From assembly GCA_964634465.1 (NCBI GenBank), contig CAZWLY010000013.1, forward strand, positions 1 through 64,000: a DNA stretch of 64,000 nt, read 5' to 3'. Source of the DNA: CAZWLY01 sp964634465. GTDB taxonomy: Bacteria; Desulfobacterota; Desulfarculia; G963662305. A program made the translations under genes and the position numbers. Positions 29,731-38,419 of the stretch are shown here, piece after piece; the first letter of the stretch is position 1, and each line of letters opens with the position of its first letter. The notes under the pieces are model-generated. The model did not search any database. It was given only the letters and a program-made list of their open reading frames with translations, and had not been told where the DNA came from.

Positions 29731-29982
29731 ACAACACCTCCCGCGCGGTGCCGTCCCTGGACCGTCTTCATGCCATCCGTGGAAATTTAAGGATTGCGAT
29801 AGAATCAAATAATACCACCGAATCGAGGCGAGTTCAAGCTCATCCCCGAACCCGGGGTCGGCGGCCGGCGAAACGATGGTTTATGGCCTCTGAGACGATT
29901 ATAGGCTCCACCTGGCGGCGATAATGGGGTAAGGTTATCCTGATCGATCAAACCCGCCCCGTGAGGCATCCAGGAGGCCGCC

Positions 29983-30510
29983 ATGAGAGCAAAGTCACTC
30001 GGGTTACTAATCGGCGTCGCTTTGAGCTTGATCCTGGCTTTTCCGGCGGCGGCCGAGTTCTATCCTGACAACCGGGCCTCGCTCAAGGGCTTGACCGGCG
30101 TCTACGTGCTGGTGGAAAACATGCCCCCCGAAGTGGAAAAGGCCGGCTTGACCGCCGAGTTGATCCAGTCCGACGCCGAGGGTCGGCTCAAGGGCGCCGG
30201 ACTGACCATCCTGACCAAAAAGGAGTTCATCGGCCAGCCCGGCGCACCCCGGATCTACATCCAGGTCAACTCGGCCAAGTACAAGGGCAAGTACCTGTGG
30301 TCGGCCGACAAGGTCGCCTTCTCCATCCGACTGGAGTTGGGTCAGTTGGTCAAGCTCAGCCGCGATCCGAACATCGAGGTCCACGCCACCACTTGGCGGA
30401 CCAGTATGGTCGGCTACGCCGACGAGAAGAAGCTGAAGACCGTCCGCGAAGACGTCGGGCGGATGGTCGATCGCTTCATCGAGGCCTGGAAGAGGGCCGG
30501 GGGGAGGTAG
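29983..30510 (+). CDS. Secreted or periplasmic protein of unknown function
   Basis: 175 aa with a signal peptide (about 1-24, LLIGVALSLILAFPAAA). The mature part resembles small beta/alpha periplasmic proteins: GVYVLVENMPPEVEKAGLTA, ILTKKEFIGQPGAPRIYIQV, SIRLELGQLVKLSRDPNI, and a C-terminal amphipathic helix VREDVGRMVDRFIEAWKRAG. No Cys. AGGAGG precedes the ATG. I recognise no named family. Confidence 0.8.
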   Translation: MRAKSLGLLIGVALSLILAFPAAAEFYPDNRASLKGLTGVYVLVENMPPEVEKAGLTAELIQSDAEGRLKGAGLTILTKKEFIGQPGAPRIYIQVNSAKYKGKYLWSADKVAFSIRLELGQLVKLSRDPNIEVHATTWRTSMVGYADEKKLKTVREDVGRMVDRFIEAWKRAGGR

Positions 30511-30591
30511 GTTCGCCAGTCGGAGTCGATCGTCGAAAAGCGCCGGACCAACGCGGCCGCTCTGCAAGTCTCGTCTCACCCTTCGAGCCCG

Positions 30592-30620
30592 TTGACGCAC
30601 CGCCCTGGGTAGGTTATAGA
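30592..30620 (+). promoter_or_regulatory. Promoter of pyrF
   Basis: -35 TTGACG at 30592-30597, 17-bp spacer, -10 TATAGA at 30615-30620, 44 bp before the pyrF ATG. Confidence 0.65.
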
Positions 30621-30663
30621 GAGGCCTGTCTTTGATCTGGACGCCTCAGGTCGTGGGGGGTTA

Positions 30664-31365
30664 ATGGAGCCGCATGAGAGAATAGTCTTCGCCCTGGACA
30701 CCGACCAGGCCGACACGGCCCTCGAGTGGGTAAAGCGATTGAGCGGTCGCGTCGGCTGGTTCAAGGTCGGCCTGGAGCTGTTCACCGCCGTCGGGCCCGA
30801 TCTGGTCAGACGGATCGTCGAACTGGGCCAACGGGTCTTTCTGGACCTCAAACTCCACGACATTCCCGCCACGGTGGCCGGGGCGCTGAGGGCCGCCTCG
30901 AAGCTGGGCGCGGGCTTGATCACCGTCCACATCCAGGCCGGGGAGGCCTGGAAGAAGGCCGTCGCCGAGGCCGAGTCGATCAAGGTCCTCGGCATCACCG
31001 TCCTGACCAGCCTCTCGCCCGAGGACCTGGCCCTCCTCGATCACCAGACCGTCGATCCATCCCAACTGGTCGCCCTTCAGGCCGAGCTGGCCCGGGAGGC
31101 CGATCTGGCCGGCGTGGTCTGCTCCGGGCTGGAGGCGGCCCTGGTCCGCCGCGTCCTGGGCCCGGACCGACTCATCGTCTGTCCCGGCATCCGCCCGGCC
31201 TGGAGCCTCGTCGAAGGCGACGATCAAGCCCGAGTGGCCACCCCGGCCTCGGCCGTGGCCGACGGAGCGGATCTGATCGTCATCGGCCGACCGATCAGGA
31301 CTGCGCCCGATATGGCCGAGGCGGCCGACCGGGTCGCTGCCGAGCTATCTGGCGACAATTGTTGA
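30664..31365 (+). CDS. pyrF: Orotidine 5'-phosphate decarboxylase
   Basis: Last step of UMP synthesis. 233 aa, TIM barrel with the catalytic signature FLDLKLHDIPATVAGAL (about 59-75) containing the Asp-Lys-Asp array. An N-terminal IVFALDTDQADTAL holds the first Asp; ITVLTSLSPEDL, VVCSGLEA, CPGIRPAW and VIGRPIRTAPDM bind phosphate. Single gene with its own promoter; PBP1A follows with a separate promoter. Confidence 0.97.
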   Translation: MEPHERIVFALDTDQADTALEWVKRLSGRVGWFKVGLELFTAVGPDLVRRIVELGQRVFLDLKLHDIPATVAGALRAASKLGAGLITVHIQAGEAWKKAVAEAESIKVLGITVLTSLSPEDLALLDHQTVDPSQLVALQAELAREADLAGVVCSGLEAALVRRVLGPDRLIVCPGIRPAWSLVEGDDQARVATPASAVADGADLIVIGRPIRTAPDMAEAADRVAAELSGDNC

Positions 31366-31389
31366 CGCTTTTCCCCAAGTGGTTATAAT
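31362..31389 (+). promoter_or_regulatory. Promoter of the PBP1A gene
   Basis: -35 TTGACG at 31362-31367, 16-bp spacer, consensus -10 TATAAT at 31384-31389. It overlaps the pyrF stop. Confidence 0.75.
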
Positions 31390-31457
31390 GCGATCGGCTG
31401 AACGGGTCTCGGTTTCGGCGAAAACGACGGGGCCCGTGGGATAGAGGTGCGCCAGGA

Positions 31458-33848
31458 GTGGCCGAGCAGTCCAAAAAAGACAGAAGCGGCGCCAAGAGAC
31501 GGCAAGCCCGGCGGCGGCGCTGGCCGTGGGTGCTGCTGTCCATCTTCATCCTCCTCGCCCTCACCGGCGGCGGCGTGCTGTGGGCCGGCTATCTCTACTT
31601 CTCCTATGATCTGCCCAAGCTGGACAGTCTCTCGGACTACCGGCCCAAGACGATCACCCGCTTCTATTCGGCCGACGGCACCGTCATCGCCGAGTTTTAC
31701 GAGGAACGGCGCGAGGTGGTGCCGCTGCATCGGATGCCCCAGAATTTGATCAACGCCTTCGTCGCCGCCGAGGACTCCAAGTTCTTCACCCACCCCGGCG
31801 TGGACCTGTGGGCCATCTTGAGGGCGGCGATCAAGAACTTGGAGGCCGGCCGGATCGTCCAGGGCGGCTCGACCATCACCCAGCAGGTCACCAAGTCCTT
31901 CCTTTTGACTCCGGAGAAGAGCTACCGCCGCAAGATCCGGGAGGCCATCCTGGCCTACCGCATCGACAAGCGCTTCACCAAGAACGAGATTCTCTACCTC
32001 TACCTCAACCAGATCTACCTCGGCCAGGGGGCCTACGGGGTGGAGGCGGCCAGCCAGATCTACTTCGGCAAGTCGGTGGAAAACCTGACCCTGGCCGAGT
32101 GCGCCATGTTGGCCGGCTTGCCCCAGGCGCCCAGCCGGTATTCGCCCCGCCACAACCCGGACAAGGCCCGGGAACGCCAGATCTACGTCCTGAACCGGAT
32201 GGTGGAGGAGGGCTACATCTCGGCCGAGGCGGCCCGGGCGGCGGCCAGGGAGCCGGTCCGCATCCTCAACCGCCCGGCCCGGGTCAAGACCATCGCCCCC
32301 TACTTCGTCGAACACGTCCGCCGCCTCCTGGAAAAGAAGTACGGCGCCAAAAGGCTCTATACCGACGGACTCAAGGTCTACACCACCCTCGACCTCAACG
32401 CCCAGGCGGCAGCCGAAAAGGCGGTGGCCAAGGGATTGGCCGAACTGGACAAGCGGGAGGGCTATCGCGGTCCGGTGGCGAAGCTCAAACCCAGCCAGAT
32501 CAAGGACTTCATCGACCAGTTGGCCCAAAAAACGCCCAAGGCCGAGTTGGTCGAAGGCAAGGTGACGCCCGGCGTGGTCAGGTGGACGGCCCCGGATAGG
32601 GCCCTGGTCAGCCTGGGCGCAACCGAGGCGATCCTGCCGCTCAAGGAGATGCGCTGGGCCAGGCGGCCCGATCCGGACGTGCCCTACTACCGGGCCAAGG
32701 TGGTCGATGTCGGCCAGGTCTTGTCTCTCGGCGACGTCATCCTGGTCAGGCTCAAGGAGCGCGACCCGAACGGCCGCTGGGTGGTCTCGCTGGAGCAGGA
32801 GCCGATCGCCCAGGCGGCCCTGGTGAGCATGGAGGCGGCCTCGGGCCACGTCATCGCCCTCGTCGGCGGGCGCGATTACGCCCGGTCGCAGTTCAACCGG
32901 GCCACCCAGGCCCTCCGCCAGCCCGGCTCGGCCTTCAAGCCCTTCATCTACGCCGCCGCCCTGGACAAGAACTTCACTCCGACCTCGGTCTTGCTGGACG
33001 CGCCGGTGGTCTATCGCCTGCCGGGCAACCCCAAGCCGTGGAAGCCGCGGAACTACTCGGAGAAGTTCTACGGCCCGACGACGCTCAGAGTGGCCCTGGA
33101 GAAGTCCCGGAACGTGATCACGGTCAAGCTCTTGGACGAGATCGGCCCCCGCTACGTCATCGATTACGCCAAGAAACTGGGCATCACCTCCTCCCTGGCC
33201 CCGAACCTGTCCCTGGCCCTGGGCACCAGCGAGGTGACCGTTCTGGAGATGGTTCGGGCCTACTCCACCTTCTGCAACCTGGGGCTGAAAACCGAACCGA
33301 TCTTCATCACCCGCATCGAAGACCGAAACGGCCTGCTCTTGGAAGAGGCGACTCTCCAGCAGGAAAGAGTCATCGACCCGGCCACGGCCTACATCGTCAC
33401 CCATCTCTTGGAGGGCGTGGTCAAAAACGGCACCGGCTGGCGGATCAAGGCCTTGAAGCGGCCGGCCGCCGGCAAGACCGGCACGACCAACGACCTCAAG
33501 GACGCCTGGTTCTGCGGCTACACCCCGGAACTGGTGACCGCGGTCTGGGTCGGCCACGACGATCACACTTCCATGGGCAAGGGTGAGACCGGCTCCCGGG
33601 CGGCGGCGCCGATCTGGCTGGAGTTCATGAAGGAGGCGCTCAAGGGCAAACCGGTCAAGGATTTCGTCGTCCCCGAGGGCGTCGTCTTCGCCCGGGTGGA
33701 CAAAAAGACCGGCCAGTTGGCCGCGCCGGACTCGCCGACGGCCATCGTGGAGAGCTTCAAACCGGGCACGGTGCCCAAGCGTCCGGCCCTGTACGGCTCC
33801 GCTCCCGGTTCCCAGGATTTCCTCATGGAAGACGCCGGCGGACGCTAG
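31458..33848 (+). CDS. mrcA: Class A penicillin-binding protein 1A
   Basis: Bifunctional murein glycosyltransferase-transpeptidase, 796 aa from GTG 31458. Basic N-terminus, one transmembrane helix (about 22-45), GT51 domain (about 60-235) with AAEDSKFFTHPGVDLWAI and GGSTITQQVTKSFLL, then an OB-like linker. The transpeptidase domain has SxxK in RQPGSAFKPFIYAAAL (about residue 490), SRN in LEKSRNVITVKLL and KTGT in AAGKTGTTNDLKDAWF. All motifs are intact. Expected at the periplasmic face. Confidence 0.97.
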   Translation: MAEQSKKDRSGAKRRQARRRRWPWVLLSIFILLALTGGGVLWAGYLYFSYDLPKLDSLSDYRPKTITRFYSADGTVIAEFYEERREVVPLHRMPQNLINAFVAAEDSKFFTHPGVDLWAILRAAIKNLEAGRIVQGGSTITQQVTKSFLLTPEKSYRRKIREAILAYRIDKRFTKNEILYLYLNQIYLGQGAYGVEAASQIYFGKSVENLTLAECAMLAGLPQAPSRYSPRHNPDKARERQIYVLNRMVEEGYISAEAARAAAREPVRILNRPARVKTIAPYFVEHVRRLLEKKYGAKRLYTDGLKVYTTLDLNAQAAAEKAVAKGLAELDKREGYRGPVAKLKPSQIKDFIDQLAQKTPKAELVEGKVTPGVVRWTAPDRALVSLGATEAILPLKEMRWARRPDPDVPYYRAKVVDVGQVLSLGDVILVRLKERDPNGRWVVSLEQEPIAQAALVSMEAASGHVIALVGGRDYARSQFNRATQALRQPGSAFKPFIYAAALDKNFTPTSVLLDAPVVYRLPGNPKPWKPRNYSEKFYGPTTLRVALEKSRNVITVKLLDEIGPRYVIDYAKKLGITSSLAPNLSLALGTSEVTVLEMVRAYSTFCNLGLKTEPIFITRIEDRNGLLLEEATLQQERVIDPATAYIVTHLLEGVVKNGTGWRIKALKRPAAGKTGTTNDLKDAWFCGYTPELVTAVWVGHDDHTSMGKGETGSRAAAPIWLEFMKEALKGKPVKDFVVPEGVVFARVDKKTGQLAAPDSPTAIVESFKPGTVPKRPALYGSAPGSQDFLMEDAGGR

Positions 33849-33887
33849 CCCCGCCCCAACCGCTTCCCCTGAAATGGAGGCCGATCC

Positions 33888-34211
33888 ATGGCTTGGCTCT
33901 ATCTGGCCCTGGCCATCATCGTCGAGGTGGCCGGAACGACCTGTCTCAAGCTGTCCCACGGCCTGACCCGGCTGATCCCGTCGATACTACTGTTCGTCTT
34001 CTACATCGCCAGCTTCGCCATGGCCGCCCTGGCGATAAAGGTCATCGATCTGTCGGTCGCCTACGCCATCTGGGCCGGATTGGGCACGGCCGCCACCGCC
34101 ACCATCGGCATCCTCTGGTTCAAGGAGCCGGCCAGCGCCCTGAAGCTGATCTCCATCGCCCTGATCGTCATCGGCGTGATGGGGGTGAACTGGAGCCAGG
34201 GGCGAGGCTAG
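33888..34211 (+). CDS. Small multidrug resistance (SMR) family transporter
   Basis: 107 aa with four transmembrane helices; dimeric H+-coupled exporter of cationic compounds. The essential glutamate is Glu13 in LAIIVEVAGTTCLKLS, equivalent to EmrE Glu14. WAGLGTAATATIGILWFKEP matches the signature of helix 3. Closer to EmrE than to the SugE/Gdx guanidinium exporters by the AYAIWAGLG segment, but substrate is not decided. Ribosome site GGAGG 9 bp before ATG. Confidence 0.93.
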   Translation: MAWLYLALAIIVEVAGTTCLKLSHGLTRLIPSILLFVFYIASFAMAALAIKVIDLSVAYAIWAGLGTAATATIGILWFKEPASALKLISIALIVIGVMGVNWSQGRG

Positions 34212-34301
34212 CCTGGCCTGTCCCGCAACCGGCTCCCGCCCCGGGCGGAACCTCGGGCCCGGCCGGCGCTTGTACAGTTCTGGAACGCGGGCCCGAAACG
34301 C

Positions 34302-35183
34302 TCAAGCCGGCGCGACCAGCCGGGCCTTGTACTCGACGATGGCCACGGCGACCCTGGTGAAGGCCCTGAAGGAAACGAGCATCAGGACCGTGGTGATCAG
34401 TCCGATGACCGTCTTGTACGCGGGCGCCATGGAAGGGATAACGGCGGGCAGAATGGAGGCGCAGAGAAGGATGCACAGGCTCAGCGTCAAGCCGGGGCTG
34501 ATCGGTCCGGCCGGGATGTCGCGCTCCCGGCAGTAGTCGTTCATGTCTATCCCCAGGCCGTGGTAGGCCACGAAGTACCAGTAGAAATTGAACAACGGAA
34601 TAAAACCGAAGCCGACCGCCTTCCCCGGCGTGGTTCTGGCCCGGCCGTCCTGGATGAGCTTCCAATAGCTGTAGAGGAGAGTCAGTCCGACGATCCAGCC
34701 CGGCAGGAGCAAGGCTGCGACCGGCCATTGGATCTCCAAAGGCGGGGCGGTCGGATCGATGACATGGAAAAGGGCTGCCCCAACCCCGTAGAGAACGGCG
34801 AACACCCACCACCTGGCCTTGAGCGAGCCGGTGGTGATGCTGCTTCGAACAACGCCGGAAGGGGCGTTTGGATCACTCCGATCCACCGGCGAAGAGGCGG
34901 GGTTCATGTTTTCCGTCGCCGAGATCGGGGTTTGAACGGACGAGGGGGGTTCGTCTTCCGGCCTCAGCGGCAGCGGTTGGAGATCGCCTTGAAAAAGTCC
35001 GGCCAGCTCGGTCTCGCCGGCCGGTTGCCAGTCGGCCATGCCTTCCTGCCAGACCTTGGTTCGGACGGTGATGCGACCGGCCGCGATCTGGGCTGAAACC
35101 TCGGCTTCATCCACCGGCCCCACGGCCCGACCGTCGGCCTCGTAGAACCACTGACCGTCTCGATCCACTCTGGCTTCGGACAC
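34302..35183 (-). CDS. GYF_2-domain multi-pass membrane protein
   Basis: 293 aa from GTG 35183, preceded by GGGGAG. The N-terminal 60 residues form a GYF_2/DUF4339 domain (QWFYEADGRAVGPVDEAEV, KVWQEGMADWQPAGE), a peptide-binding fold. A Pro/Ser-rich linker (about 65-105) follows, then four or five hydrophobic helices with a YSYWKLIQDGRARTTPGKAVGF loop. Such proteins are common near cell-envelope genes; the role is unknown. Confidence 0.82.
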   Translation of the reverse strand: MSEARVDRDGQWFYEADGRAVGPVDEAEVSAQIAAGRITVRTKVWQEGMADWQPAGETELAGLFQGDLQPLPLRPEDEPPSSVQTPISATENMNPASSPVDRSDPNAPSGVVRSSITTGSLKARWWVFAVLYGVGAALFHVIDPTAPPLEIQWPVAALLLPGWIVGLTLLYSYWKLIQDGRARTTPGKAVGFGFIPLFNFYWYFVAYHGLGIDMNDYCRERDIPAGPISPGLTLSLCILLCASILPAVIPSMAPAYKTVIGLITTVLMLVSFRAFTRVAVAIVEYKARLVAPA

Positions 35184-35287
35184 GCTCTCCCCTTTTTCGT
35201 CTGGCTGCGGAATATCGATTGCTATCAATTGTTCAAGAATATCAGATCGGAGTCGGTCGGGGCAAGGGACGGATTCGATCGGCCCGC

Positions 35288-35312
35288 AAAAAAAAGGGGC
35301 CGCAGCCCCCTT
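35288..35312 (-). terminator. Intrinsic terminator of the FliD-like operon
   Basis: Minus strand: GGGGC-TGCG-GCCCC hairpin extended by A-T pairs, followed by eight T. It lies 25 bp after the stop of the FlgC-like gene. Confidence 0.88.
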
Positions 35313-35336
35313 GAAATTTCGCGCCTAGCCACCGCC

Positions 35337-35684
35337 TCAGACGAGAGTGTCGATGATCGTCCCGCTCATCTCGTCCTCGGCCTTGATCGTGGCCAGGTTG
35401 GCCTCGGCGCCGCGAAGCGCCGTGATCAGGTTGAGGAGCTCTTCGGCCAGGTCGGTGTTGGACAACTCCCTGGTCTGGCCGGTGTCTGGATCGACCACTC
35501 TCGGGCCGGGCGCGTCCACCTGCTCGACGACGGTCTCCACTCCGCCGCCGGCCAGAGACCGATTGATGGTCCGGCTCTTCTTGAAGCCGTCGGTCAAGGC
35601 GTTGGCCGTGTTGTGGGCGGCCGTATCCATCTTCCGGGTCATGGCTCTCAGCCCCGACAGGGCGATATTGATCCCCGAGACCAC
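35337..35684 (-). CDS. Miniature flagellar rod (FlgC-like) protein
   Basis: 115 aa, GTG start with AAGAGG upstream. The N-terminus MVSGINIALSGLRAMTRKMD then AAHNTANALTDGFKKS matches the flagellar basal-body rod N-terminal motif; the C-terminus NTDLAEELLNLITALRGAEA and NLATIKAEDEM match the FlgC-type C-terminal helix. Only about 45 residues lie between, so it is a rod protein without the usual central domain (FlgC is about 135 aa). Last gene of the sigma-28-like operon. Probably exported by a flagellar-type system and polymerising with itself or partners (inference). Confidence 0.8.
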   Translation of the reverse strand: MVSGINIALSGLRAMTRKMDTAAHNTANALTDGFKKSRTINRSLAGGGVETVVEQVDAPGPRVVDPDTGQTRELSNTDLAEELLNLITALRGAEANLATIKAEDEMSGTIIDTLV

Positions 35685-35714
35685 GGTCGCGCCTCTTCCT
35701 TACCCTTAAGTCGG

Positions 35715-35975
35715 TCAGACCGTCTCGTTCACCGTGCCGCCGCGGCCGGTGGCCGCCGCCTTGGCCTCCTGAGCCAATTCCATCGCTCGCGCCCGCTCGT
35801 CGGCCGTCTCCCGGGCCTTGGCCTCCTCGGCCTGCTGGGCGTCCATCCTGGCCTGGGCCGCCGCCTTGTCGGCTTCGGCCTGGGCTTCGGCCTCCTTGAG
35901 CATCTCCCGGTGACGCTCGGCCACTGGATCGCGGTGGATCTGGCTGCTGGCGTTGAAAGTCACTTCATCGGGCAT
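35715..35975 (-). CDS. Acidic Ala/Glu-rich coiled-coil protein, unknown
   Basis: 86 aa, ATG 35975 with GGAGG 10 bp upstream. After a polar start (MPDEVTFNASSQIHRDPVAE) residues 20-72 form one long predicted helix of Ala, Glu, Lys and Gln (MLKEAEAQAEADKAAAQ). No Cys, no signal peptide, net acidic. Not recognised. Middle of the FliD-like operon; could be a chaperone or an axial or surface component. Confidence 0.65.
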   Translation of the reverse strand: MPDEVTFNASSQIHRDPVAERHREMLKEAEAQAEADKAAAQARMDAQQAEEAKARETADERARAMELAQEAKAAATGRGGTVNETV

Positions 35976-36017
35976 TGGTTAAACACCTCCGCATATATTA
36001 TACCACTCGCCAACAAG

Positions 36018-36269
36018 TTAAACCTTTTTTCGGACAAATCGAGCCCGTTCGCCGGCGAATTCGGCCTGGGCCTGGGCCTCGCGCATCAGGCGTCTGAGTC
36101 TGGCCGCCTCGGCCTGAGCCCGGCGGGCCTTGGTTCTGAGCTGCTGGGCTTGGGCCGCCTTGCGCCGCTGCCGGGCCTTGAACTGACTCTCCTGGACCTC
36201 TCTTCGCTGCTGTCTTTCGACCTCCAGCGAGGTCTTGAGAAATCTGTCGCTGGCGGAGACTATCGGCAT
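36018..36269 (-). CDS. Basic Arg/Gln/Ala-rich coiled-coil protein, unknown
   Basis: 83 aa, start ATG 36269 with GGGGAGG 7 bp upstream, overlapping the previous gene by 10 bp. It begins MPIVSASDRFLKTSLEVERQ; almost the whole chain is one predicted helix dense in Arg and Gln (KARQRRKAAQAQQLRTKARR), strongly basic. The pattern recalls FliJ-like helical export proteins, but the evidence is composition only. Next gene is an acidic helix of nearly equal length. Confidence 0.65.
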   Translation of the reverse strand: MPIVSASDRFLKTSLEVERQQRREVQESQFKARQRRKAAQAQQLRTKARRAQAEAARLRRLMREAQAQAEFAGERARFVRKKV

Positions 36270-36484
36270 GCCGGTGCCTCCCCGCCCAGAAGCCTGGCCA
36301 GGCCGCCGGGGTTCAGGTCGTGGAGCCTGGCCATTAAGCCCGGCCGGCTCGACCGGATCTGAACCGCCAGCTCCGAAGCCAGCCGATCGGCCGCCTCGAC
36401 GTCGCGAAGTTCGGCCCGCGAGGCCCGCCTCATCTGGGCCTCCAGTTCGCGTCCCGCGGGCAGCGAAGCGTCATTCAACCTCAT
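36260..36484 (-). CDS. Small helical protein in FliD-like operon, unknown
   Basis: 74 aa from ATG 36484 (GGGGGA upstream); a GTG at 36502, two bases after the FliD-like stop, would add six residues. MRLNDASLPAGRELEAQMRR starts it; the middle is a predicted amphipathic helix (RDVEAADRLASELAVQIRSS) and the C-terminus is MARLHDLNPGGLARLLG. No known domain recognised. Tight spacing shows it belongs to the operon. Confidence 0.62.
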   Translation of the reverse strand: MRLNDASLPAGRELEAQMRRASRAELRDVEAADRLASELAVQIRSSRPGLMARLHDLNPGGLARLLGGEAPACR

Positions 36485-36504
36485 TGCGTCCCCCTTTGCC
36501 ACGC

Positions 36505-38373
36505 TCAGATGATGCTGGTCACCATCCGGCGTCCCAAGATGCCGGCCGCGAGAATCCGGGCTTCGGTCTGGGGCGAATTGACCCGGTAGAACGGATCGTA
36601 GCCCGCCCCGACTGTGGCCGCCGAGTTGTACACCCGATCCGGCCGGCGGATCCGGGATTCCTCCAGGCCACCCTCAACGGCGTCCTTCATGTTGCGGTCG
36701 ATTATCGTCAGCAGCCCCGAGGAGCCGCTGAGCCTCTCCCGGACCAGAGCCAGGTCCTCCTCCAGACGGGACTTGAAATCCGAGGTCACTTCGACCCGGC
36801 CCAGGGAGGAGACGGTGATGCCGATTTGGCTGTAATCGACGGCATTGGCGAAGAGCTCCTCGGCCAACTTCCGGGCCACGGTCATCTCGAAATACTCCTG
36901 GGCCGTGGTCAACGCCGTCAGGAAACTGTTGTTGGCCGAGGCCACGTTCTTGACCTGATCGACCACCGGGTCCTCGGCCGGGGTGACGAGAAGCGACTCG
37001 GGATTGAAAAACAGTTGCCGGGCCTGGGTATTGAGCCGGGTCTCGTCCAGACCGAAGCGATCCGTCGGCCGCGTTCCCCCCAGGCCGGCCTCGGCCTCAC
37101 TGGCCGGTTGGGCCGGATAGGCGGGCCGGTTGAGGCCCAGCCGTTCGATCAAATCGCCGTCGAGATCGGCCAGGGTGAAGCTCTGGCCGGTGTTACGGCT
37201 GGCGACGAACAGCCGCACCCCGGAGGCGATCTGGTCATCGTCGTCGGCCGCCTCGTCCTCGACCACACTCGCCTCCAGATCGCCGGTGGCCGACTTGATG
37301 GCGTAGGCCAGACGGTTGAGGATGGCCAGGTTGTCGTCGGGGGCGTAGCCCCGGTAGTCGATGTCGAAATAGACCTCCTCGCTCGTCTCGCCGGAGGTGA
37401 CCTTGAACCGGTAACGGCCGGCGGGCAGGTCGGATTTGCCGGTCGGGTCGAGGGTCGGGGTCTGGTTTATCTGGCGGCCGTCCTTGCCGGTGAACCAGGG
37501 CGAGGCCGAGGTCAGGGTTTGGCCCGGCTGGGCGCGCCAGTAGTCGGATTCGATGTCGCCGTAAGGCGTCGAGCGGGCCGTGCCCCTGAGGTACTGAAGG
37601 TCCTGTCCGGAACGGATGGCCGAGTTGAGGTTCAGCGTCTCGATCATGTCGCCCTGGACGTCGGCCAGGACGAAGCTCTTGGCCTCCCCGGCCTGGCGGG
37701 TGGCCACGGTCAGCGAGACGGTGGGCACGGACAGGCCGTTGTCATCGACCCGGGTCCCCTCCTCGATATAGGCGACCAGGTTCTGATCGGCCATCTCGAT
37801 GGCCTGGGCCAGACGCTGGAGGATGGCCTGGTTGTCGTCGGGGAAGGTGGCGTAGTAATCGACCACGATGTGCAGTTCGATCGGGTCGCCGTCGTCAACG
37901 GTAAGCGAGACGATGTAGTAGGCGCTCTCGAGGTCGGAAGTGCCGGTCTTGTTCAGGTAGACCGACTTGTTGATCTGGGAGTGGGACAGGTTGGGCACTC
38001 GGACCAGGTACTTGTCCCGCGTGCCCCGGTTCTCGGCCTCGCCGGTCCAAAAAGAACGATTGGAAGGCTGGGCCACCTTCATCAGTCCGATCAAGTCGCC
38101 GCTGGGCAGATCGACCTCGGCCACCCGGGAGCGCACGGCCAGGGCCAGGGTCTTCAATTCGGTCAGGGTCCGATCCTGGGCGGCGACGAAGGCGTCATAC
38201 TGGTAATTCGCCGTGGGATCGGCCGATTGGATCTGGCCGATTTGGGTCCTGGCCGCCAGGGAGAAGGCGGTCCTGGCCGCCACGGAGCGACCGGTATCGA
38301 GCGGCAGGGCGATTTTCTGGTCGTCCGTGTAGAGCCAGTAGCCGTTGTTTATTCCACCCAACCAGAAAGCCAT
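36505..38373 (-). CDS. FliD-like (flagellar cap-like) protein with internal duplication
   Basis: 622 aa from ATG 38373 (GGTGGAG upstream). N-terminal helical part 30-100 (TAFSLAARTQIGQIQS, DRTLTELKTLALAV). Two repeats, about 133-252 and 301-417, each read QIN...L..TG.SDL, a beta-rich stretch, PDDN.AIL.RLA.AI, then VAxR...FxLADxxGDxIExLxLN. The C-terminal half (about 470-570) has helices and IGITVSSLGRVEVTSDFKSR, LVRERLSGSSGLL, resembling the C-terminal domain of FliD. Known FliD caps the filament and folds flagellin; here flagellin is not adjacent. First gene of the operon behind a sigma-28-like promoter. FliD-like is a reasoned call, not a secure one. Confidence 0.65.
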   Translation of the reverse strand: MAFWLGGINNGYWLYTDDQKIALPLDTGRSVAARTAFSLAARTQIGQIQSADPTANYQYDAFVAAQDRTLTELKTLALAVRSRVAEVDLPSGDLIGLMKVAQPSNRSFWTGEAENRGTRDKYLVRVPNLSHSQINKSVYLNKTGTSDLESAYYIVSLTVDDGDPIELHIVVDYYATFPDDNQAILQRLAQAIEMADQNLVAYIEEGTRVDDNGLSVPTVSLTVATRQAGEAKSFVLADVQGDMIETLNLNSAIRSGQDLQYLRGTARSTPYGDIESDYWRAQPGQTLTSASPWFTGKDGRQINQTPTLDPTGKSDLPAGRYRFKVTSGETSEEVYFDIDYRGYAPDDNLAILNRLAYAIKSATGDLEASVVEDEAADDDDQIASGVRLFVASRNTGQSFTLADLDGDLIERLGLNRPAYPAQPASEAEAGLGGTRPTDRFGLDETRLNTQARQLFFNPESLLVTPAEDPVVDQVKNVASANNSFLTALTTAQEYFEMTVARKLAEELFANAVDYSQIGITVSSLGRVEVTSDFKSRLEEDLALVRERLSGSSGLLTIIDRNMKDAVEGGLEESRIRRPDRVYNSAATVGAGYDPFYRVNSPQTEARILAAGILGRRMVTSII

Positions 38374-38419
38374 GATCTCCACCAACACGTTCAGCCCCCG
38401 ACGGGGGCACAATCCTGGT

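Noticed and set aside
31383..33959. 858-codon minus-strand open frame over PBP1A
   Set aside because: Shadow of the codon-biased PBP1A gene on the opposite strand; composition Asp/Gly/Val/Leu with no recognisable domain.
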